64,000 nucleotides of DNA, taken from Hormiphora californensis. Its lineage: Eukaryota > Ctenophora > Tentaculata > Cydippida > Pleurobrachiidae. Below the pieces are notes generated by a model. The model was not told the origin of the DNA. It saw only the letters and a program-made list of their open reading frames with translations, and did not search any database. Positions 25,913 through 46,211 of this stretch are shown here, piece after piece. The stretch spans positions 6,990,842 through 7,054,841 of the forward strand of contig CM035358.1 of assembly GCA_020137815.1 (NCBI GenBank). Reading direction: 5' to 3'. Both the position numbers and the translations under genes were made by a program. Numbering within the stretch: position 1 is the stretch's first letter; the number at the start of each line of letters is the position of its first letter.

Positions 25913-26571
25913 TATATACCCTGCTAACTTAAATAATGCGCCAGTCCCACTAGCGCGCTCTCGATAACCAGCCAGTCCAGCGGCAGATTATTTCCCACTG
26001 GCAGGTTATTTATTTTTAACTCCTATGTTACATTCAAAGTGTGTGTAAATGATCAGTTCTTACTGAAATACAGAGGGAACACTGTTTGGAAGAGTTACAC
26101 ACTAAATTGGAGAGAAAGAAACAACACATTCCGTCAATTACTCTCTCTTTATCTCCCCTTTTGTTTCACTATCTCAATTCCTCTGTGTTATGTCTGGCAT
26201 GCCCCATATCTTGTTATTTCTTTCTCTCTCTCCTTAGTAACTGTTACCAAACAATGTACACTCAATTGAGAGATGTTTTTGGCTGTTTCTCAGTTCTCTT
26301 TGTGTGTTTTGATTAGTGTTCTCTCTCTTGTTAGTGTGTAATACTTGTAACAAACAACTAAAGCAGGGTATATAACCTATAAACTCTTGCCACAGACGCG
26401 TTATAGGTTTAAACCCCTCCGCCTCTCCCTCGGCTACGCCTCGGGATCGTCGTCGTGATTTAAACCAGTTTATCCGCCAGTGGCGGATAAACTACAGCTA
26501 CCTTCTCCCAGCGGTGCGCTGGGAGAAAGGTATCTGAAATAACGCGCCACTGGCAAGAGTTTATACCTCAT
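25913..26571 (+). mobile_element. 660-bp dispersed non-coding element, copy 1
   Basis: Matches 53547-54226 on the opposite strand along its whole length. It contains the palindrome TTATCCGCCAGTGGCGGATAA and a CTTCTCCCAGCGGTGCGCTG hairpin. No coding potential. It ends about 50 bp before the ANKRD13C start, so it probably sits in that promoter or 5' UTR intron. Confidence 0.8.
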
Positions 26572-26624
26572 CTAACCCTCCATTTTTTATATAGGAGCAC
26601 CACACGTTCATGTTGTGGCGATAG

Positions 26625-28007
26625 ATGCCTGGAGTAGAGCTTGAATACGTCGAGTCAGAGTCAGAAAATGAGGAGATATTCTATGATGTGGAGAACTACA
26701 TCCTCCACCGGACTGTCTATAACAACAATGTTACCGCCCTGATAGACTTATTAAAACAGAGCGAGTATAACCTCGCTGAGAAGGATGTCCATGGCAACAC
26801 CCCCCTTCATCTCTCAATAATGTTAGGTCACCACGAGTGCACTAAACTACTCCTCACCTACGATGCCCCTGTGGCTATTAAAAACTCTGTGGGCTGGAAC
26901 TGTCTCGCTGAATCAATCAGTTACGGAGACAGGGAGATCATTTGTATGTGTCTTAAAAAACTGAAAAAGCAGAGCAGAGTTAAAATCGAGGAAAAGCAAC
27001 CGGAGCTGACGAATGCTCTTGCCGATATTCCTGATTTTTATGTCGAGATAAAGTGGGATTTCCACAGTTGGATCCCACTAATTTCCCGTTTTCTCCCCTC
27101 GGACACCTGCAAGCTGTACAAACGAAACTCGGATGTTCGTATTGACAGCACCTTACTTGATTTTCACGACATGCGATGGCAAAGAGGGGATCTCAGCTTT
27201 ATTTTCCATGGCAGTGGCAACTCAACAAAACGTGAAATGTATGTCCTGGATAACCGGAAACGAAAGTACAGTCACATCAGCGCAGTTGAGACAGATAAAG
27301 ATATCGAGGAAGAGGTTGATATCCTGATGAGCTCCGATATCGTATCTGCTAATGTGAGCACTAAACCAATCACTTTCACTCGGCAACAAAATGGTTGGGT
27401 GTACAAAGAGGATAAATGTGAGGACATAGGAGACTTTAATACCCAGGTTTACAGCGTCAATGGTATGGTGTTAAACTCCCGAAAGAGGAGGGAGCATCTT
27501 TCTAAGGAGGATGTTCAGAAGAACAAGGCTGCGTTGGAAAGTATCAGTAAGGGGTCTGTCCAATGGCTCCAACAACAGGACGAACTACCCCGGGGTCGGC
27601 GGTCTTTGATTCCCCCCAAGAAACCAGAGATGACCTGGGATGAATATATAACATCACCGCCCGATGCAGAGGGAAAAGGGAAACATTTGGGGAGACCAAT
27701 CACCCTGAAACAAGACCGGAAACCCCTGAAAGCAAATATTTGGATGACGGAGGAGTTTCCAGTTAAAGTTGAGATACTCCTCAGTATTCTTGAGGTTATG
27801 GCACCCTTTAAACACTTTAGTAAATTGAAGGACTTTATTAACATGAAGATCCCACCTGGGTTCCCTGTTAAGGTCGAGGTTCCCGTTCTACCGACCATCT
27901 CCGCGACAGTCACCTTTCAGTCTTATCGGGAGTCGCAACACGAAGCTGGACTCTTTGAGATCCCTAGTAACTATTTCGAGGACGCTGCCCATTTTAGTAA
28001 AATGTAA
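26625..28007 (+). CDS. ANKRD13C: Ankyrin repeat domain protein 13C-like, GPCR chaperone family
   Basis: One uninterrupted 460-codon frame. Residues about 25-120 hold ankyrin repeats (VHGNTPLHLSIMLGHHECTK). The rest is the GPCR-chaperone domain, with WDFHSWIPLISRFLPSDTCK, GDLSFIFHG, and the C-terminal signature EFPVKVEILLSILEVMAPF and KIPPGFPVKVEVPVLPT. In mammals ANKRD13C sits on the cytosolic face of the ER and aids biogenesis of some G-protein-coupled receptors. The family is about 540 residues in human, whose extra part is a low-complexity N terminus missing here. The frame is unusual in this window for lacking introns. TTTTTTATATAG about 30 bases upstream looks like an acceptor, so a 5' UTR intron or trans-splicing is possible. 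Confidence 0.95.
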   Translation: MPGVELEYVESESENEEIFYDVENYILHRTVYNNNVTALIDLLKQSEYNLAEKDVHGNTPLHLSIMLGHHECTKLLLTYDAPVAIKNSVGWNCLAESISYGDREIICMCLKKLKKQSRVKIEEKQPELTNALADIPDFYVEIKWDFHSWIPLISRFLPSDTCKLYKRNSDVRIDSTLLDFHDMRWQRGDLSFIFHGSGNSTKREMYVLDNRKRKYSHISAVETDKDIEEEVDILMSSDIVSANVSTKPITFTRQQNGWVYKEDKCEDIGDFNTQVYSVNGMVLNSRKRREHLSKEDVQKNKAALESISKGSVQWLQQQDELPRGRRSLIPPKKPEMTWDEYITSPPDAEGKGKHLGRPITLKQDRKPLKANIWMTEEFPVKVEILLSILEVMAPFKHFSKLKDFINMKIPPGFPVKVEVPVLPTISATVTFQSYRESQHEAGLFEIPSNYFEDAAHFSKM

Positions 28008-28687
28008 AATGTCTGTCTGTGTGTTTGGTAGAGAGAGTGCTGTAATCGTTTAAACAGAGAGAACGTGGTGATTGTGCTGTTTGTGTTGTTACAATCCGTT
28101 ACCATAGTTACCATGCTAAACATCGTTACCATAGTTACCATGCTAAACATCGTTACCATAGTGATAACTTGACATAGTTACCATGATAATCCCTTTGACA
28201 TATATGGTGCACGTAATATCATATGATCTCATGTATTTTATTTGACGAAAACAAGCCGTAAAGTTAATTTGATTATATATTGAAAATGTGGTCTGTTAAT
28301 TGTTTCTGATTTGGTTCACAGCACGTGGTAGTTTAAAAAACAACGTCCTTTTTCTGACTCCAATATTGGGGGGTACATGGGTAGGTGGGTCATTGGTCAA
28401 CTAGTGAGGAAGTGAGAGTGAAATGTATATGCTTTGTACATTGTAGTGTACTTTGTACAATGTAGTGTACAAATTGTACATTGTAGTGTACAGATTGTAC
28501 AGTACAATTGAGAAGTGTCTCGGGTCTTGATGCCAGCCTCAATGCTCATAATTTGGCTTTCTGAATCTTACTCTTTTTGATATTTCTTTTTTTTGTTGGC
28601 TTCTCTCTATCTTTCACACACGCACATACACACACACTCTCTCTCTCTTTCTCTCTTTCTCTCTCTCTTCTTTTTTTTCTCTCTCTC

Positions 28688-28764
<77 letters not shown>

Positions 28765-29750
28765 TTGATTCCTCATTGTTAGGCTCACGCATTTTTTACC
28801 CTCTTTAAATACTCATTTCCTCCGGTAGGCGGGAGTGATATAATTAGAGCTTGTTATTACACTCTTTCTATTTTCTCTCACTTTATCAATCGATCTTCCT
28901 GCTACTATATTTCTCTCTCTCTCCCTCTCTCTTTCTCTCCCTCTCTCTCTTTCTCTCTCTCATTCTCTCTCTGGTTTGGTTTGGTTTGGTAGGATTACGG
29001 TATGGCCACTAAGCAGCACGCTACTGTCGGCACCGTGTTATTATAATATTTATATGAAAGACCCAAAGGAGACGCAGGTGCTCAGTACCACCATATTGTC
29101 AACACTTCAGATATAAAGGGATTTTGAAAAGTGTAAGATTTCAGTTTGAGATGGGGAAGAGAGGCAGAACTATGGAAGGGATTTGGGCTGGTTCTAGATC
29201 CCTTCATCCTGGGGAGTAGGACGGGATGCCGACCAGTGATCACGATCACATCAGACAGACAGTCTGAGTTGACCGACACGGATACGTGTGTAGGAAGTAC
29301 GTGAAGCCTAAAAAAGTATAAATCTAGCGAGACTCTGTCCTTCGCACAGTGTCAAGATTTAAACATGCAGGGGATGCGATAGAAAGGGTAATAAGAGCAC
29401 GTCCCGAGGGACTAAAAATCGGTCATAGTGTCTGTCGTCGACGGGGTCAGTTCTCACTCAGCTCCTCAAGCACTCGTTCTCGGTTTGTCGATTGTCATGA
29501 ATTGTGAAATGTCCTAGAGCCAGCCCAACCATCAATGGGTGAACTAGGAGATACCAAAACCACTATGGGCTATTATACCACGAATCAATCGATAAGCCAG
29601 AACCTGACTCCATAATGAGATGCCCGCGTGAAACCCTGCCGGTGGAAATAATGTCTGTGGAGATGGTTGGAGAGGATGAATGAGACAGGGGTGCAATCCG
29701 GCTTGCTCCCATCGTCTTTGTCTAATAGACAATATCTATTCGACAGAATG
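28008..29750. other. Intergenic repeats after ANKRD13C
   Basis: Contains three copies of a 27-bp GTTACCATAGTTACCATGC repeat (28085-28160), a TTGTACATTGTAGTGTAC repeat (28435-28500), CA/CT microsatellites (28615-28762) and pyrimidine-rich DNA to 28990. No gene supported. Confidence 0.5.
28639..28762. repeat. (CT)n microsatellite
   Basis: About 75 bp of pure CT at 28690-28761, preceded by imperfect CT-rich DNA. Confidence 0.9.
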
Positions 29751-32700
29751 ACGACAGCGAGAGTGCAAGGCTAGTGATAGATAGGGATAGAGCGATATAG
29801 ATCGAGAGGACGAGAGAGATCTAGAGATATATATATATAGATGAGGTAGTGTAGATAGGAGAGCGAGTGCGATATATAATCTCTATAGATCTATAGCTCA
29901 GAGAGAGAGTTTAACCTTTGATTACCTTTGACAAGGTTTAGCTGAAAGTAGCTTTGTAATCCACTTTATAATGGACCCGTTGGAATGTTCCTGGCTGGTC
30001 TAATAGAATACAACATAACACTATAGCAAAACACAGAAGGCAATTTAATAAAAAATAAAAGAAAAATTTAAAATGAATCCCCTCTCAGTAATACACTGTG
30101 TCCCCGGGGAGACCTCCACCACCCGCCTTTTTGATCCTAAACGATTCCCAGGGCTCCGCTCCTTCTCCTCTTTCAACTTTTTCATGGCCCCCCGCTCTCT
30201 CTTCAAAAAGTAAGGTCGGGAGAGATTAAACTGGGAAAAAAACCTTCACTTCTCAAAATCGTTCTTCTTACCAAGAAACACGACTGCTCTCTTACTTGTC
30301 AGGGTTTAAACTTCAGGGGTCTAGTTGCCCGCTGAAAAATCTCCCCAACCGGAGACGTTTCACAAGAGGTTTTCCGCGAGTGTTGTCCACAGCTCCGGGA
30401 AAAAGTTTCCTCGCGTCTCCAGGACTGTCAGTCAGCCCCTGGATAATATTACAACCTTCCTCGTTGCTGCAGCAAAAGCCTTTTTGGATCCCAATAGAGC
30501 CAAGGGTGTCTCGCATTTTCTCTTTAAAGCAATGAGAACCCATGAATCTCCTCTTTGCAGTAATCTGACCCCTGTTACACTTTTCCTTCTTTCTCCAAGA
30601 GCTGCTCCTGCAGTTTAAGTAACTGTCCGGGGACCAATGTGCCTTCGGGCGGAGATAAATCCTCCTGAGCTCTATGAGCTTCTTTTCTATCTCCTCCTTC
30701 CTACTTCATTAACTGGGTCCCCATTTCGGGAAAACCTCTAACCAACAACTTGCCCTCATCTCCACCCCGATAAATCATTTTTATCCACCTTTCTAATTTG
30801 TATTAGAGGGGCAGATAAAGGTCCCATAACTTCCCGCCCATTATACTTGGCACTAAACACGCCCCTGGGGGGACCCTGCTCCAGCCATCGAAATGTTTCC
30901 CCTATCATCTCCCAGTTTCACATGTACAAAATTTTTCCCCTCGATCACTAATTTTTGTTGCCCCCTAACCAAAAACTTAGGGCCAAATCATAACGGGAAA
31001 AATGACCTTACAACTATAAAAAAGAGAGAGAGAGAGACCCAAAGAGAGAGAGAGAGAGGAGAGAGATTAAAGGGGGAAGAGGGGGAGAGAGAGAGAGAAG
31101 GGGGGGGGGGAAAAAAAAAAAGGGGGGGGTTTTTTCCCCTTTTTCCTTTGACAGGTTTGTGAAGAGTTTGGAATCCACTTTAATTTGGGCCCCTTGGAAG
31201 TTCCCCTGGTCTAATAGTTAAAAACAGAACAATATAAAAAAACCCAAAAAAAAAAGAAAAAAAAGGAATTAAAAGAAAATAAAATGAAAAANNNNNNNNN
31301 NNNNNNNNNNNNNNNNNNNNNNNNNNNNNNNNNNNNNNNNNNNNNNNNNNNNNNNNNNNNNNNNNNNNNNNNNNNNNNNNNNNNNNNNNNNTTGTATGTC
31401 CCCTTTTAAACTCAGCTTAGCTGCAAACCATTTAAAGGGGTTTCTCTCCTCTTTCTTCTTTCACTTCTTCCTACTTTTTCTCTCCCTTATTTTCCCACTT
31501 CAATTTTTACCCTTTTCCCCTTTCCCACAATACCTCTCTTCCTCATCTTATCTAGGCAGATCTCTATAACTCTCTAGACATCCCTCATCTAGGCTTCTTT
31601 TGAATTTGCCCAAAATGTATATTCAACTCATAGCAGAACTCATTCATGGGTTTTTGGGGCACGACATTCCCGTATGGGGATTGTGTTGAAGAACGGATTG
31701 CTATCATAAAACTGGAGTCTCCCCCAAAAACCACAAACTACACGTACCTTTGTTAATGTGAAAATTAAAACCAAAATAGAATGATCAAAAAAACCAAAAG
31801 TACCTTTTGGGTGGGATATCAATGAAAAAAAATGGAGGGGAGCCTATTGAGAAAAGATGCGGAAGTGACTTGAGTACAATTGTTAACAAAAACAAAAGTC
31901 AAAATGTATACATGGTTTAATACAATGTACATTTTCTGTTCATTTCTAATTTCGTTGTTTTTTTTTTTAAAAAAAAACCCAAAAAAATTTTTCCCAAAAC
32001 TTTTTTCCCCCCTTTTTTGGGGGAACCCACCCCCCCCCCCTAAAAATTCCCCCCATGAAAATTTTCTAACCTTTGGGGGTTTCTTATTAATTTCCTTTAA
32101 AAGGTCCTGCGTTCCGGGGCTCGGAAAAGACCGGGTTATTTTTAACACCTTGGTTTGGGGGCCAAACCCTTTGACTTTTAAAAACCATGGCCTTACCAAA
32201 AAAAGTTGGCCGCGGGCCTAAAATTTAATGGAGGGGGCGCCCCCAATCATTCCCGGGTTTTGTGCCCTTTCTGTCACGGAACCCGTCACCCCTGTGGGGG
32301 GCGCCCCCCTCAGTGGCCCCCCTTCTCGGGCGGAGAGAGGCCCAAAAGGGGTTTTTGCTGATTACAAACTTTCAAAATCCTTCGGTTCCACGATGGCTTA
32401 AATTTTTTAAAAGATTTGAAAATTTTCCCGAATAAACAAGTTCTTTTAAAACCTAGGAAAAAATTTTTTTGAGGGGGGCTTTAAAAAACCGCAAAAACTT
32501 CCTGAGCGTTTTTCATTATTTTTGGTAATACCTGTGAGATGCGCGCACTAAGTATGGCGCGCTCTCACAGTTTGGTCGCCGCGCCCTACAACTTCGTGTC
32601 ATTATCTCTCTGTCACGTCAGCATAGGCGAGGGCAAGGGGACGGAAGGGCCCCCACAAGCGGGGTTCAAGAGAGAGGAACGACCCGGAAATCTTCTTTTC

Positions 32701-33520
32701 ATTAAGGTCATACACACGGCCGATTGTCCGAGGAGCTAATTATTCCATATTTGGAGAATAAAGGTCGGGGGTAGGCTTGAATGCTGAAGACAACATCTTG
32801 TGAGGACACTGTTTCGCAATAGCGCAATTTTCAAATACCTTCTTTTTTTGTAAAAGAAGAGGAAAAGCAAAAGAAAAGAAGAGAAAAAAGGAGAGAGTTA
32901 AGAGAGAAAAAGAGAGAGAAAAGAGAGAGAGAGAGAGAAGAGAAGGAAAAGAGAGGAGAAAAAGAGGGAAGAGGAGAGAAAGGAAGAAAAAAAAAAAAAA
33001 AGGGGGGGGGGGGGGGGGGAGGGAGGGGGGGGGGGGAAAGAAAAAATTTTTTAAAAAAGGGGGGGGGGGGAGAGAGAAGAGGGGGGGAGGGGAGGGGTCC
33101 TAACGGGGTAAGCAAAACACCAAACAAACACAGGGTTTTAAAAAAATACCCCCAAAAAACCAATACCCCAATGTAAAACAGAAGAAAAACAAAGAAGGAA
33201 AAAGTGGGAAAAAGACCCCCTTTCGGAGAAAGGGAAAGGAGGGAAAAAAAAAGGAAAGGAGAGAAAAAAGAAAATATTTCCCCGGAGTTTTTTAAGTAAA
33301 TGGTAAACATTCATTAAACCCAAAAAACTAAAACAACACCCAAAACATTTCTAATACACGGGAAAAAGTGTCAAATCAAAACGGGAGAAAATTTCCAAAA
33401 AAAAGATAAACTAAAATAAATTGAGGTTTGTAGTTGAAAAAAACTAACACCAAAAAAAAAACCTACTTTGTTTATTTAATTTAAACCAAAAATAAATTTA
33501 TATATGGGTATTTTGGGTAA
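29750..33520. other. Low-quality or degraded sequence around an assembly gap
   Basis: Homopolymers stretch and merge (for example 31975-32050 and 32995-33100), and 29935-30065 reappears in corrupted form at 31145-31290 next to the gap. Reading frames here end in homopolymers and match no family. Treat as unreliable sequence. Confidence 0.65.
31292..31391. other. Assembly gap, exactly 100 N
   Basis: 100 N is the usual placeholder for a scaffold gap of unknown size. The true distance between the flanks is unknown. Confidence 0.99.
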
Positions 33521-33689
33521 AATAGGTAATAATTTCATCATAGCTTTTTAAAGGGTTTTTTCTCTCATATTATTTTCACATAATTTGGTCTCGGATAGTT
33601 GATAATAGTCAATAAGAATAATAACCCCCCTGAATGCATGTGTGTATGTGTGGTACCATCTTAGTACAATGTACATTAGTGCATGTTGC

Positions 33690-33830
33690 TTGTACAATGT
33701 ACATACACAGCAGAACACCTAGTGGCACATGTATTGGTAACACATTGACACCCATTATGACATGTGTAATGTATTGGTAACACATTGACACCCATTATAT
33801 GACATGTGAAATGTATTGGTACTACTTTTC
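33690..33830. repeat. Short tandem repeat of about 50 bp
   Basis: Two to three units sharing ATGTATTGGTAACACATTGA and CACCCATTAT, just 3' of the SURF4 stop on its strand. Confidence 0.7.
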
Positions 33831-33880
33831 CACAACACATGTGCGTGTGTTCTAATAAAATCTCTCTTTCTCTCTTCCTT

Positions 33881-42224
<8,344 letters not shown>

Positions 42225-43909
42225 AATTTACTGGTCTATAAATAGTTAGAAATATTAGGCACAGTGCTGCGAGGGGCCAGTTTGCTTTTTGAGTATTTTA
42301 GTCAAAAAACTAACTTTTGATATTTGGTTCAGCTCGAAGACCCGGACCAGATGGACTATTCAAAAGGCGCCTTTGCCCACACCTTCCTGGAGAAAAATGA
42401 GGTTAACTTTTTGCCCAAAACTGGTGTTAACCTCAATAAATCATAGACTGCAAGTCATAAGACCATGAAGCCGGTTCTAATAGTTAAATCTCGCCAGGGG
42501 TATAGTTTGTATGTAATTTGACAATCCTAAACCAAGCCATTGGCAAAATTTTAGAGGTTAACATTATTTCCGAAAAGTTACATTAATTAGGATAGTTACA
42601 ATTAGTTAATCACACAATATTCACTAGGGGGATAAGTATTTTCGTTGCTCTTTCAAAATTATTTACCACCTTCTCGAATAAAGAGGGGGCTCATTCACAT
42701 TACATAACTAAATACTGAAAAATAGTGATAATTTAGCACAATGTCAGAATGACACCATTTAGCGGTCCATCATTTAGGTCCTTCTGGTGATCTATCGATA
42801 GGTGTTAACTCCCACTTGTTCGACCCTCTTTCTGTGCCCCGAAAGGAGGGTTAGAACCGGCCGGGCCAAGTAAATAGCTCTTAGTAGCATTCTGACTTGA
42901 TTTGATCAGTGGAACTACAAATATATTCATTTTGTTCTGGAGGCAGCTACAGGGGTGGCGGAATCCGGGGAAGGGGGCCGGGGGAAGGGGCTCAGCCCGT
43001 TTGATATTTAGGCAGGGAGTATAGAATAATTGCACTGGAAAATCGTAAAAAGGTCAGCTCTCCCTCCTCTGTATGGCGGCGCCATACCCCATATGATTCT
43101 CAGTGCGCTCAGATGGGTCGCGGCGCCAGACAGTCCCTCCTGGAGAAAAATTATTCCGCCGCCCTCCACGAAGAGCCCTAGCCCTGCTGCCTGAAGACCA
43201 ACTTGTTAATTTACACATTATGTATAATGGGTTATGTTTTTGGTATCTTTTGATGAGGTCATTTATTTGCTGTTAATTGTAGCCCATAATTATTGTACAA
43301 TACATACCTCGTATTATTATAGGGGTAGATCGCCTCAGAGATGAACATTTATTCCACGAAGCCGAATTGGATACTTGAAATTTCATGGAACCATGCGATA
43401 AAGGCCCTTCGATCGAAGATTTTTTTCAATCTCCCAAGTCCGAGTTCAATCTCATTTTGTTGTACTGAAATACAGTAGTACTATTGGACTGCTTGAAAGT
43501 TATTTTACCCTTTCTCTCGTGTGCGAAACTAATTGTAAGCCCCGTGGGTGGTAAGATCGAATAACTTTTTCAATACTCTGGAAAGCGTGCCCCTGTAGCT
43601 CTGTAGAGGGGGAAAGGGAGATAGAGAGGGGGAGATCGGGAGTGAAAGATAGAGAAAGAAATAGGATAGAGAGGGGGAGTGAGAGAAATAGAAAGAAATA
43701 TGCGAGAGGGAGAGAGAGAGGGATTATAGAGAGAAAGAGAGAGGGAGTGAGAAAGGAATATGATAGACAGAGAGGGAGATAGAGAGAGATAGTGAGAAAG
43801 GTGTTACCAATCTAATATTGGGTATATGTTGTAAAATTTGATTGGTGCAACTACTGGAACGCAGTACTATCGGCACGGCGGGGGGCACGTATATAAAACA
43901 CGACCCGAA
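42225..43909. other. Intergenic region between SURF4 and SOD
   Basis: No gene firmly supported. A 38-codon open stretch at 42333-42446 follows TTCAG and might be a terminal exon. One copy of the GTTCTAACCCTC short repeat lies, inverted, at about 42808-42858. Purine-rich DNA spans 43600-43800. Confidence 0.4.
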
Positions 43910-43917
43910 CCCTGAGC

Positions 43918-44280
43918 CCCAGTGGCTTTTTATAGCGAATGGGCGAATCCCATTCGCAGCGAGAAATTTGACTGACAGCAGAAAAATAGAGAGAAAAATC
44001 CCTGTTTTGCTTGCTAATGCTGCTCTCACACCTCATTTATAGTGCTCTTATGTGATCGTTACATGTTTAGAGAGCCACAATTGCTAGAAACGGGCGCGGA
44101 TTTCGATTAGAGATCCCAATTGTTAGTAGTTATTCCCGCCGCGCCAGCGGAATTACAGCGGAATGGGAGAAGAACGAGAGCAGAACGACTGCTGCCACAG
44201 CAGCAGCGACAGCGGAATGGGATCTAATCAGGTTCTGTGACATGCGATTCGCAGCGAGATTTTTCTAAAAAGCCACTGGG
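43918..44280. mobile_element. hAT-like MITE with 8-bp target duplication CCCTGAGC
   Basis: The left end CCCAGTGGCTTTTTA is matched by the inverted right end TAAAAAGCCACTGGG. CCCTGAGC flanks both sides exactly (43910-43917 and 44281-44288). 363 bp with internal GATTCGCAGCGAG repeats and no reading frame. Confidence 0.85.
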
Positions 44281-44553
44281 CCCTGAGCAGTATTGAGGGC
44301 GTGGTGTATTTCTCTGGATTCATTCTCGCGGGCCACTCTCCAGAGTCGCAGGTTGGAGAATTCTAGAGCTGAAATGTTGCTTTTAGGGACATTATATCAG
44401 GGGGTATACAAAATTGCATAATCCCGATCAGATAATTTGTGTTGTAGTTAATTATCAGGGACTAAAAACCTCAAATATCAATTCCATCCGCAACAACCCC
44501 GCCCATCCCTGCTGTATTGGTATTTTGTTACTAAAGTTTGCCTTTTAGGGATC

Positions 44554-46211
44554 ATGTTGGTATTTTATCTGCTGCTTGTTGTATGCACGTCCCTTGTCAG
44601 TCCAGCATCCGATGACCTCAAATGTGTGATGCGACTCAGTGGCACCAACACAGAAATAGGTGGGTTACACAGAAATAGGTGGGTTACACAGAAATAGGTG
44701 GGCCACTGTATTCAAGAAGGCTCTCAGAACTGTTTCTTGATTACAACACCCTTTGCATGCACTCAATTGTTACGAGTGCGTGATTTTCTAAGGTCCTTCA
44801 TTATAAAGTGAAGTAATGTGTTGATGTTGTCGACACACAGTGCACACTGCAGTAGCGCACATCACTAATAGTACCCCCTGCACACACCGGGGGGTTTGTT
44901 TGTTTTTGTCTGCACTCTGCATGCAGAAGGAACGACACGCCGTGTGCACTCACATTATAAACACATAGCTCATGTGTGCATCGTAGAATGAACCAATTTC
45001 AAATTCATTTCAGGGCGAAGATAGAAGAAAACTACAAAACAAAAGACGTTTTTAGAGAAACTAAAAACTAAATCCAACTCATTTCAGGGCGAAGAAGACT
45101 AAATCCAACTCATTTCAGGGCGAAGAAGACTAAATCCAACTCATTTCAGGGCGAAGAAAACTAAATCCAACTTATTTCAGGGCGTATAGAACACTAAATC
45201 CAACTCATTTCAGGGCGAAGAAGACTAAATCCACCTCATTTCAGGGCGAAGAAGACTAAATCCACCTCATTTCAGGGCGAAGAAGACTAAATCCAACTCA
45301 TTTCAGGGAGTATAGAAGACTAAATCCAACTAATTTCAGGAAGTATAGTCATCTCATCGATCAAGAGGCGGAGTTTCAAGGTCAGTCTGCAATCTGATGC
45401 CATTGTGGATGGTAAACATGGACTTCACATTCACCAATATGGAGTGGGAGATGGATGTAAGTAGTGTGATCAAATACCCTAGTTTTTACTAGTCTTACGT
45501 TTAAAAAGACGGTGCTCACTATTTGAAGAAATGATAATAGGGTCAAGCTCTGACAGCCTGTTTTTCAGTCAATTGCGGTACAACAGGGGGACACTTTAAC
45601 CCACTGGGCAGTAAACATGGCAAGTTGAATAGCGAGGATTCTCACATTGGGGATCTCGGCAATGTGGACGCTATCAATGGTAAAACATCAGATATAATAG
45701 AAATGGTAACAAATCAAAATGTAGATAATTGTATAGTAGACGATAGTAAAACCCAAACTAAAAAGGCCCTCACATGGGTTTTGTGATGTTTTCCACGGTC
45801 AATGCTCTACCCCCTGATAAGATTTGTAGACGATAGCCACGTGCAGTGTACCCTTAGTTCTTAGTGGCTAGTTTGAGAAGCTTGATTCTATACATACCTC
45901 AGCCAGACCAATTCGCAAGCATCAATCAACAATCTCCACCCTTCTAGGAACAATCGAGGACAAGATCTGGGCTACCCATTTCCCGTACCAAATCTTAACC
46001 TCCAATACACCATCCACTAGGAACAATCGAGGACAAGATCTGGGCTACCCGTACCAAGTGGACAGGAAAGAGGGGTATAGTTGGGCGATCCTTGGTTCTA
46101 CACGCGGGTGAAGATGATCTGGGAGAAGGTGGCGATATCGGGAGTGAAAAGACGGGGAATGCAGGTGGAAGGGTGGCTTGCTGCAGTATTGTCTATGCTT
46201 CTGAGGCATAA
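44554..46211 (+). CDS. SOD: Secreted Cu/Zn superoxide dismutase
   Basis: Exons 44554-44659, 45340-45456, 45569-45679 and 46021-46211 (TAA), all in phase, give 174 residues. The first 17 or so ([15 protein letters not shown]) are a signal peptide, so the enzyme should be extracellular, converting superoxide to peroxide and oxygen. Metal ligands are all visible: HIH for copper, the bridging and zinc histidines in [19 protein letters not shown] with the zinc aspartate, and the last copper histidine in [11 protein letters not shown]. The cysteines of the structural disulphide (FNCG and RVAC) and the active-site arginine are kept. A pyrimidine-rich TTGCCTTTTAG lies six bases before the ATG. Splice sites of introns 1 and 3 are present in several tandem copies; the copies chosen here are those that keep the frame. 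Confidence 0.95.
44650..44705 (+). repeat. Triplicated SOD exon 1 donor, 19-bp unit
   Basis: ACAGAAATAGGTGGGTTAC occurs three times with minor change in the third. Each copy reads AATAG-GTGGGT or AATAG-GTGGGC, so three possible donors lie at 44660, 44679 and 44698. Use of the second adds 19 bases and shifts the frame. Confidence 0.85.
45001..45345 (+). repeat. 31-bp minisatellite of SOD exon 2 acceptors, about 10 units
   Basis: Units share CTAAATCCAACTCATTTCAG then GGCGAAGAAGA. The final unit provides the true acceptor (AATTTCAG before GAAGTATAG). The ninth unit, GGGAGTATAG, is the closest relative, so the array grew from the intron-exon junction. 31 bp is not a multiple of three. Confidence 0.88.
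45941..46050 (+). repeat. Duplicated SOD exon 4 acceptor
   Basis: TAG followed by the 31 bases starting GAACAATCGAGGACAAGATC occurs at 45948 and again at 46021, 73 bp apart. Only the second keeps frame. Confidence 0.85.
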
